A DNA stretch of 64,000 nt from positions 248,001 to 312,000 of the forward strand of contig JAESUZ010005166.1 in NCBI GenBank assembly GCA_017311185.1, in the 5' to 3' direction. The translations under genes and the position numbers were made by a program. Of this stretch, positions 57,832 through 64,000 are shown piece by piece (position 1 is the first letter of the stretch; every line of letters begins with the position of its first letter). The DNA is from Proteles cristata cristata. Taxonomy: Eukaryota; Chordata; Mammalia; Carnivora; Hyaenidae. The notes below the pieces were generated by a model. The model did no database searches. It saw only the letters and a list, made by a program, of their open reading frames with translations, and was not told the origin of the DNA.

Positions 57832-58160
57832 CTGCAAGAGAGAAATCCCAGTGACAGAATAAGATTACTGAGAAAAGTGTTCTGTTTACAGGCTAAAAGA
57901 TGGCAGAACAAAGAGTTAGTCCAAATAAATTACATGTAGAGGCCAAATGCACACTGTGGCTTGAGACATCAGGCTGAATAACAGATAAGGTCAAACTGTC
58001 CCCTTAGGCAAAAACTGTGAACAAAAGTAGTAGGTCTACTTTCCATTCCTGTCTCTCAGTCCCTGGCTGCCAGACACTCAAAGGCTAAAGGACTCCTAAT
58101 CTGGGTAATCCACCCAAGAAATGTTTGGCTTCAGATTCTCTCTCCTTGTTCTGCTTTGCT

Positions 58161-58238
58161 TTTTTTTTTTTTTTTTAATAGTTTATTGTCAAGTTGGTTT
58201 CCATATAAATCCCAGTGCTCATCCCCACAAGTGCCCTC
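58161..58238 (-). mobile_element. 78-bp L1 3'-end insertion with TSD
   Basis: TSD TCTGCTTTGCT at 58150-58160 and 58239-58249. Between them are an A tail (T run on plus) and about 60 bases of L1 3' end, complement of GGATGAGCACTGGGATTTAT then ACTTGACAATAAACTATT. Confidence 0.93.
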
Positions 58239-58249
58239 TCTGCTTTGCT

Positions 58250-59309
58250 CTTGACTGCCATTTCGAAGCAAAACGTGTGATCAATTAATTTAGACTAAGG
58301 TGTACATGAATGATACTGTTCCAGAGAAACTTGGGGCAGAAGCACACGTTCACATAATGGGATGCTGTTCACCAATGTTTCCCTGATTTTATCTCTTTTT
58401 CAACCCTTGATGTCACATGTTCCCTGCCCCAACTCTGCTTTTCTTCTAGAGCTTGATGCCTGGGTTCCTGAACTCACATATCCCTAATTCTGCTTTTGCT
58501 CTGTACACTAGATTTTTAGTAACTGCCTCATGTTAACACCAATCTTGGCCTGGACTTTGAGGGCCTCTATCCAGCACTGGAGTCTCCTTGAAGAGGATTT
58601 ACATTTGAAAGGAGCCTAAGAATTAGCCTACAGAATTGCCCATGAATGGCGGAGTTCCGTATAGTCCTCTCTAACCTTGAGGTCAGTGCTGCCGCTCTGT
58701 GTTTCTTCTGCAACCACCAGCCAACACGGTCTTTGGCTTAAATCCCTGTACAGTTCTGGCTCAGTCTTTTAGGGCAGTGCCATTCAAAGAGTGGAGTCCC
58801 TGGGCTGGTCCTGGTGGGTGAACTACACGTTATCAGCCCACAATGAGACAATTACCAAGATCTAGTATAATATTCAGCAACTTTTATAGTAATCCTTTTA
58901 CTGTGTTTTTTTCTGATCATATTTATTGAAATGCCAGAGATTTATTGAATTCCGTAAAAACTGGGCTAACTGGTCTATGCCTTTGTTCTTTTTATTTTAC
59001 TTTTTAGTAATTCATTTTTAGTACATATTACAAAAGCATTGACCCTACCATACTGGAAATGTAAAAATACATGGATCCTTACAACAGAGAGTTTGAGGAA
59101 TACTGTTCTTATGATCTGCAGGCCTGTTCGAGAGATCTGGTCCCTAGAGCTGGTGACTCCTCCTGGATTCTGTTCTTGACTTTGCCATCGGCCCAGCCAA
59201 TGTTCAAGTCATTCAATTACTTTGGATTGAGACTCTTTCCTTCCACTGCCCAACATAATACTATTCAGGTCGAGTCAGTTTTTATTAAGCACTTTGGCAA
59301 CAAGAAGGC
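58250..59309. other. Intronic, unclassified
   Basis: No repeat family named with confidence; no exon signals. Confidence 0.5.
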
Positions 59310-59475
59310 CATACAGCGTCAGACAGACCTATGTTCAAACCCCAGCTATTTGACTTTAGGATTACTTTCCAAGCTTCGGTTTCTTCATGTGCAATGTGGA
59401 CACTACTTCTTGCCTCAAGAAGTTTTTGTAAAATTAACTGAAAAGAAGTTTATTTGTAAAGGGTCTAGCCCAGTG
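59310..59475 (+). repeat. MIR
   Basis: CAGACAGACCTATGTTCAAA, CCCAGCTATTTGACTTTAGG and CTTCGGTTTCTTCATGTGCA follow the MIR core. Confidence 0.75.
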
Positions 59476-59720
59476 CTGTCCCACAGAATTGTCTGCACTG
59501 GACTAGAGAAATATTATACATCTGCACTGGACTAGAGAAATATTATACATCTGCTCTGCCCAATACAGTAGCCTCTAGCCCCACGTAGCTATTGAGCGCT
59601 AACAATACTGAGCGCTTAAAACATGACCAAAGAATTGAATTTTTATTTAATTTAAATTTGGATAATCACAAATGGCTATTATATTATACAGAGCAGGTTA
59701 GCATAGGTTCCTGCATATAG
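59476..59720. repeat. Old DNA-transposon-like repeat with a 29-bp tandem duplication
   Basis: GCTCTGCCCAATACAGTAGC, CACGTAGCTATTGAGCGC and TTTTTATTTAATTTAAATTT resemble a dispersed palindromic-ended repeat. The 29-base unit at 59492-59520 is repeated exactly at 59521-59549. Confidence 0.6.
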
Positions 59721-59734
59721 CAGGTCCAATGCGT

Positions 59735-59840
59735 AAAATTTTACTGAACATCTACATATGCCAGATAACGTTTCAGACACTGGGTATTGATTGGTGAGTA
59801 AGAGAAACACAGCCCCTGTATGCATGAAACTCAAACACCA
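59735..59840. repeat. L2-type fragment
   Basis: ACTGAACATCTACATATGCC, AGATAACGTTTCAGACACTG and TTGGTGAGTAAGAGAAACAC recall an L2 3' end. Confidence 0.5.
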
Positions 59841-61239
59841 GCAGATGAACCAGAGCTTGACATTACTTTTGCAACAGAAGTTGTCAGCTTCTTCTTTAGA
59901 ATACAGCGAGTCACCCGGAGCCCTAAACTGTTGAGGGCTCCTCTCAGGTAGAGATGGGAAACAGAGCCTTTTATGGGCTGGTCACAGCTGCCCTCCCTGT
60001 TCAGCAGGGTGTGCAGAGCTGATCGCTGAGGCGTAGACAAGCAAGTCTGTTTAGGGGCCAATGAGCCTTCTGGGCAGAAAGGGACTAAGACAGCCAGCCC
60101 TTTACTTGATTCTGTCTGACAGACAGACAAGTTCAGGACAGCAAAGGCCTGAAGAGGGACACAAGAGAAGGAAGTCAGGACGGGCATCCCAGACTTAAGG
60201 TGAAAGCCTTGGCCAGAAGAAGCTGGCTGGGCACAGCTATGGGGGAAGCAGGAAGCCCCTTGGGCCTCATCAGCCTTTGAGGGTCTCACTTGGGGGGCTG
60301 AGGAAGATCACATGGGAGGAGCCTGAACAGTGTCACCTTGGGTCACTCCGGTCTGTGTGGGGGTCTGGACCAGCAAGGCTGCCTTTGCATGGGTGTATGG
60401 AGACCCCGCAGAGGGAACAGAGCTGTGCATGGCAGGAGTACCAGCAGCTCAAAACCAGGGCCCTCAGGGGAACCCACCTGGCTTCCCAGGAGCCTCCCTG
60501 TCCGACTGGAAGCAGCAGCCCCATGGGCTAAGTCGGCCTCATGACAGTCTGTGGGAGGAGGGGAAGTCCATGCTGTAAGAGGGAGACACTGGATGTGTGA
60601 CTAGGACGGGCAGGTGGGTGCTTGAGGAATTAGTTGGAAAATTAAAAAGGAAGCAACTGAGTTTATAGCCCGAGGTACTGAAACAGGTCCCAGATGTGTA
60701 CTTGTGTGCTGAGTGCACTGGAAGGAGAAGAAGGTGCCGTGGAAGCATCTCGCAAGGGGATGTACTGTAATGGGCATGGTGAGGGGGCAGGGTCAGGAGA
60801 GGCTTGCTGGCATGCTGGCTTCACCAAGACTTAAGGGGTGACACCAGGTCAGATAAGGAGAAGTAGATACTTTACAAAGGGCACATGCTATATGAGAAAA
60901 GTCCGATTGGAAAGGGTGGGGTGCCTCTGAGGACTTAGGGCCCTTGTATGGCTAGAGCTTAGAGAACAAGGGTGATGGTGACTCAGGACACAGCTGGAAT
61001 TGTGAGTCACACGCCTCAGGGCATGTTGGGACTAGGGAGCAGTGGGAAGCCACGAGGGATGTCAGATTATGGAGACACGTAGACTTGAGAATCTAAAAGC
61101 ATGTTCCGGCTGGAAGTGAAAACAGACCACATTGGAGGTGGCAAAAATGGACGCAGGGAGACAAGTCAAGAGGGCTCGGGTCCAGGCCAGGTGGACCCCG
61201 GCAGTGGCAGTCAGGTCGGGGTGGTCCGCTGTAACACCT
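59841..61239. other. Intronic, unclassified
   Basis: Contains a 152-codon minus-strand frame (59831-60289) and GC-rich shadow frames at 60277-60578. None has a recognised domain or exon borders in phase with PDCD1LG2. Confidence 0.5.
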
Positions 61240-61380
61240 TCATTCTCATGTCACTTCCCACTTACAGATAGAAGAAACCATCTCAGAGGAGTGAGGTGAT
61301 TTGTACGAGATCAGAGAGCCAATAAATGGCAGCTTCGGGTCCCAACCTAGCCTTCTGACTCTAGCATAAAGCTCTATTCT
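61240..61380 (-). repeat. MIR
   Basis: CAGATAGAAGAAACCATCTC, AGATCAGAGAGCCAATAAAT and GGCAGCTTCGGGTCCCAACC are the complement of the MIR core. Confidence 0.65.
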
Positions 61381-61918
61381 CAGCAGCAGCCACTCTTGAC
61401 CTCCTTTCACGACACATGGAAGGCACGCTGGTGTGTGTGTGTGTCCACGTGCCTCCCCAGAGAGAAAGCAGATCCCCGTGCAAGTGACTTAGGGTGGGGC
61501 GTTGTATTATACAGGCAGCCACGATTTCACTCTGGTTCAATACAGATAAATAAGGAATCATTTGCAAACTTACTCTCTTAACTCTCATCAACAACAAAAA
61601 TGCCCCACATGATGGTGTCCGAGCCTTGCATCTAGTGAAGAACCGCTGATAGCCTCACTCACTCTTGAGACTGGGGTGAAGGATAAGGAAAAGAATTTTT
61701 TCTGCTCTACCATTCAGTGTGACCCCATTTCATTCTCCCAAAGAGAGTAAGGACAGAAAACTCTGTTGCCCATTTCTCAGGTGACTGAGTTCTCAGGCCT
61801 AGGCCTAGAACGTGGGTATAGGTCTGTTTCTGAGGTGTTTGTCTGGGGTGAAAGAAGGACAAAAGATTAGATTCTAATGAGGGGCATCGGCCATGGCTCT
61901 CTGAGGTCACATATTTGC
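61381..61918. other. Intronic, unclassified
   Basis: A short (GT)n run at about 61431-61443; nothing else recognised. Confidence 0.5.
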
Positions 61919-61934
61919 AGAAGTGATCCTGTTT

Positions 61935-62140
61935 GGGGTGTCTGGGTGGCTCAGTCGGTTGAGTGTCTGACTCGTGATTTCAGCTCAGGTTATGATCCCA
62001 GGGTCATGGGATCGAGACTCCTGTCTGGCTCTGTGCTAAGGTGGAGCTTGTTTGAGATTAATTTTTTTTTTCTCTCTCTCTCTGTCTCTCTCACTTTTTC
62101 TCTGCTCCCTCCACCCCAAGTAAAATGTTTAGAGAAAAAA
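61935..62140 (+). mobile_element. SINE with TSD, older type
   Basis: Head GGGGTGTCTGGGTGGCTCAG. The flanks AGAAGTGATCCTGT (61919-61932) and AGAAGTGATTCTGT (62141-62154) differ by one base. Only a weak A tail remains. Confidence 0.93.
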
Positions 62141-62154
62141 AGAAGTGATTCTGT

Positions 62155-63226
62155 CTAAAGACTGTCAGACACTGTAATTCCTCCTTTATGGTGAAATGCC
62201 CTTCCTCTCCATTTCTAAATTTCTCTCTCTTTTCCTTTTTCCCTTCTTCCTCTTTTCCTTCATCCCTTCTTCCTTCTTCCTCAACCTCCATGCCTCTTTT
62301 TTTGACAATAGTTCCTTGGGTTCTATAGTAGAGAGTTTTGTGGTTAGCACCCAAGCTAATGCATGCATAGGACAGTGGACAAACAGACCACGACAGTATT
62401 TTGAGACAGATGAGAATACAGAGATTAGACTGTAAATGTAGCATAACAAACACCAAAGGGCCTCCAAATTCCCCAATAGTGGCCATTCCCAATTCCCATT
62501 GAATTACTCCCAGAGGTCATTTCCTTTTCTATAAACAAGGCCATGTATAGACCTTGGGAAGAGCTTACTGGGTGCTGACAAAGGAACAGGCTAGGAAACT
62601 ACTAGACAAGTCTGCAGATATTCTGGCCAGGATTCAAAGGTTACACCACAGGAGCAGGTGGGTGAGAACAGGACAGGCTGAGGAGGAACTCCGGGGGAAC
62701 CACTGAAAGTCATTAGGGAGCCATTCAAACAGGTGGTTTTCCCGCCCCCAAATGGCCTCACACACTTTTCTTCTTTCATTACCAACCAAGGGGTTCAGAT
62801 TCCTGGGGACTGGAGAGGGCTCAGTCCAGCTGATGCCCAGAATGGGGAAAGAGGGAAGAGAACTGAAGGCATCCTCAGAAGTGATCTTGGCATCCTCCTG
62901 CTTATGAACTCTGACCACGTAGCTATCTGCATCATCAAAATGACACGGATATCAGGAGGCTAAGGACACTTCTTGGCTCAAAGAACAAAACAAACTATTT
63001 CACCATCGGAACAAAACATTCCTTTTAAAATATTCCGTATGAGGATTTCAGCTCACTGAAGAAGACTAGAGCCATTTTCTTCTGGGGAAAAGTCATCAGG
63101 ATGAACCCAAGGGGACTCATAAGCCCCGAGGAGGTTGGTGTGGGAAGCTGTAGGCCACTGGGGCAGGTAGAGCCCCACACTGCAGACGCCCAGTCCATTT
63201 GGTTCCCATGAATAAAACCCACTTAC
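62155..63226. other. Intronic, unclassified
   Basis: Includes a TTCC/CTTC-rich stretch at 62215-62290. No additional exon seen upstream of the donor at 63226. Confidence 0.5.
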
Positions 63227-63361
63227 CTTTCCTACAATAAAGTTTTCGGAAGAGTGGTTTCCTTAGGGGTGTCATCAAAGTGATGAAAACCAAAGCAATG
63301 ACTAAGGAAAGGATGACAACAGGAAGCAGCCAATTTGAAGAGATCTTGGGTTCTAGATCAC
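63227..63361 (-). CDS. PDCD1LG2: PDCD1LG2 (PD-L2) transmembrane exon
   Basis: This 135-bp minus-strand exon encodes the membrane anchor of PD-L2, a B7-family ligand of the T-cell inhibitory receptor PD-1. The acceptor is a poly-pyrimidine run followed by CAG (AG at 63363-63362) and the donor is GGTAAGT after 63227. The reading frame is phase 1 at both ends, as expected for an exon after an Ig-domain exon. It encodes DLEPKISSNW, then a hydrophobic helix (WLLPVVILSLVIALVFITLM), then the basic stop-transfer stretch LRKPLFRKLYCRK. From memory the human protein has QMEPRTHPTWLL, a helix, then LRKQLCQKLYSSK at this point; the spacing and the WLL and LRK-L--KLY anchors match, while PD-L1 does not. 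The next exon continues the frame and the homology. The Ig-domain exons must lie to the right of the window. Confidence 0.93.
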
Positions 63362-63459
63362 CTGGATGAAAAAAAAAAAAAAGCACTAGAATCCTATTAC
63401 ATGGAAGCTTAGAGATAAACCAGTAAGTTGGCCACCTGAGGAGGCTATCGCCAGGTTCT

Positions 63460-63640
63460 GTTCTGTGTGCTGCACATACTGGGTCATTTACTTCTCATGA
63501 CCACCCTATGTGCCCACCTTTGCTATGACCCTCATTTTACCAGCACAGAAAGTGAGGTCTTACTGTGTTCCCAAAGTTACACAGTAAGAGACAGAGCTGA
63601 GATAATCCAGGCTGTCTGGTTCCAGATTCTATGTTTTCAT
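63460..63640 (-). repeat. MIR
   Basis: TGACCACCCTATGTGCCC, CTCATTTTACCAGCACAGAA and AGTTACACAGTAAGAGACAG are the complement of MIR in order. It sits in the intron upstream of the transmembrane exon. Confidence 0.8.
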
Positions 63641-63660
63641 CCTTCTCATCCAGCTACCAT

Positions 63661-63733
63661 GTCTGTCTGTCTGTCTGTCTGTCTATCAATCTATCGATCT
63701 ATTGATCTATCAATCTATCAATTTATCTATCAT
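63661..63733. repeat. Compound (GTCT)n/(ATCT)n microsatellite
   Basis: About six GTCT units pass into imperfect ATCT/ATCA units. It lies 300 bases upstream of the PDCD1LG2 transmembrane exon on the transcribed strand. Confidence 0.95.
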
Positions 63734-64000
63734 CATCTCTTTCTTTCCTGGATAGTCTCTCAACCCAAACAAGTCTTCCCCTTCCACTGTCAAGCACTCA
63801 CACTGCTTGGAATCTATGCCATTAGTTAATCAATTTCAAGGATTAACAGGATCCTTTTGGGGAAAAAAAGTACAATATTGTAGATAGTGTTAACATACAA
63901 AATCCAGACATTCACACCTTAGTGTGAATTGCCACAGCATGTCCTTTTCCTTGTCCCAGCTAATCAGTGTTCTGGCACTGAAGAAAAGATGAGTTTAATA
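63734..64000. other. Intronic, unclassified
   Basis: Upstream intron of PDCD1LG2; nothing recognised to the window edge. Confidence 0.5.

Larger units (their letters stand above)
57832..63226 (-). other. PDCD1LG2: PDCD1LG2 intron between transmembrane and tail exons
   Basis: This 5.4-kb intron runs from GTAAGT at 63226 to CAG at 57832. It contains a 78-bp L1 (58161-58238), old MIR, L2 and DNA-transposon-like remnants, a 29-bp tandem duplication (59492-59549) and one SINE (61935-62140). The remaining sequence is unclassified, and I see no further exon in it. Confidence 0.85.

Noticed and set aside
59831..60289. 152-codon minus-strand frame on the PDCD1LG2 strand
   Set aside because: No acceptor/donor pair in the right phase and no resemblance to any PD-L2 segment.
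4124..62158. Recurring short proteins with a shared MAQSVK-LTSAQVMISQ-type sequence
   Set aside because: They are all translations of the felid SINE body, on whichever strand the SINE lies, not a gene family.
63227..63361. CD274 (PD-L1) as the identity of the transmembrane exon
   Set aside because: The LRK-L--KLY stop-transfer and the DTTK...AI tail fit PD-L2, and the PD-L1 tail sequence is different.
63467..63829. 120-codon frame near the right edge
   Set aside because: It spans a MIR and a GTCT/ATCT microsatellite.
1..64000. CRISPR array, operon, integron or other prokaryotic system
   Set aside because: The repeats are eukaryotic SINEs, L1s and microsatellites; no spaced identical repeats and no bacterial genes.
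1..64000. Functional tRNA genes at SINE heads
   Set aside because: The heads derive from a tRNA and keep A/B-box-like motifs but cannot form a standard tRNA, and run on into SINE bodies with A tails.

Overview
The window is nuclear DNA from a cat-family carnivore (Felidae, or at least a feliform). The main evidence is about 47 copies of a tRNA-derived SINE whose head reads GGGGCGCCTGGGTGGCTCAG, with a Pol III B box (GGTTCGAGCCC), a CT-rich segment and an AATAAA/A-rich tail. This is the felid form of the carnivore SINEC family; dogs carry a different head. The L1 copies end in a matching carnivore L1 3' end. There are no bacterial-style genes, CRISPR arrays or intact viral genes, and almost every open reading frame is a chance or repeat-derived frame.

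One host gene is recognisable: the 3' half of PDCD1LG2 (PD-L2, the second ligand of PD-1), on the minus strand. Its transmembrane exon (63227-63361), short cytoplasmic exon (57782-57831) and terminal exon (stop codon at 45580-45582, 3' UTR down to about 44.2 kb) all have splice sites in compatible phase. The Ig-domain exons lie beyond the right edge. Introns 5 and 6 are about 5.4 and 12.2 kb. From the human gene order (PDCD1LG2 followed by RIC1), the 44 kb to the left should be the spacer before RIC1; I see no RIC1 exon or CpG island in it.

Layout: 0-13 kb is repeat-dense, with plus-strand SINEs, a chimeric SINE-L1 insertion, a 5'-inverted L1 carrying a 3' transduction, and an L1 holding four SINEs. 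13.5-16.7 kb is an ancient antisense L1. 17-24 kb holds unique sequence, (GT)n tracts and a duplicated segment cut by two opposed SINEs. 24.9-28.5 kb is an L1 inserted into a MER5 element. 28.5-34 kb is mostly old, quiet spacer. 31-40 kb carries a run of minus-strand SINEs. 41.9-46.9 kb contains the PDCD1LG2 terminal exon, has no SINEs, and is flanked by a pair of direct repeats. 46-63 kb is intron, with L1M, MLT1 and MLT2 remnants, a young truncated L1 and a 78-bp L1.

The interest lies mainly in retrotransposition history (template switching, twin priming, transduction) and in the structure around the PDCD1LG2 terminal exon. Repeat family names are from recognition, not a database search. 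Repeat ends without a target-site duplication (TSD) are good to about 10-30 bases.
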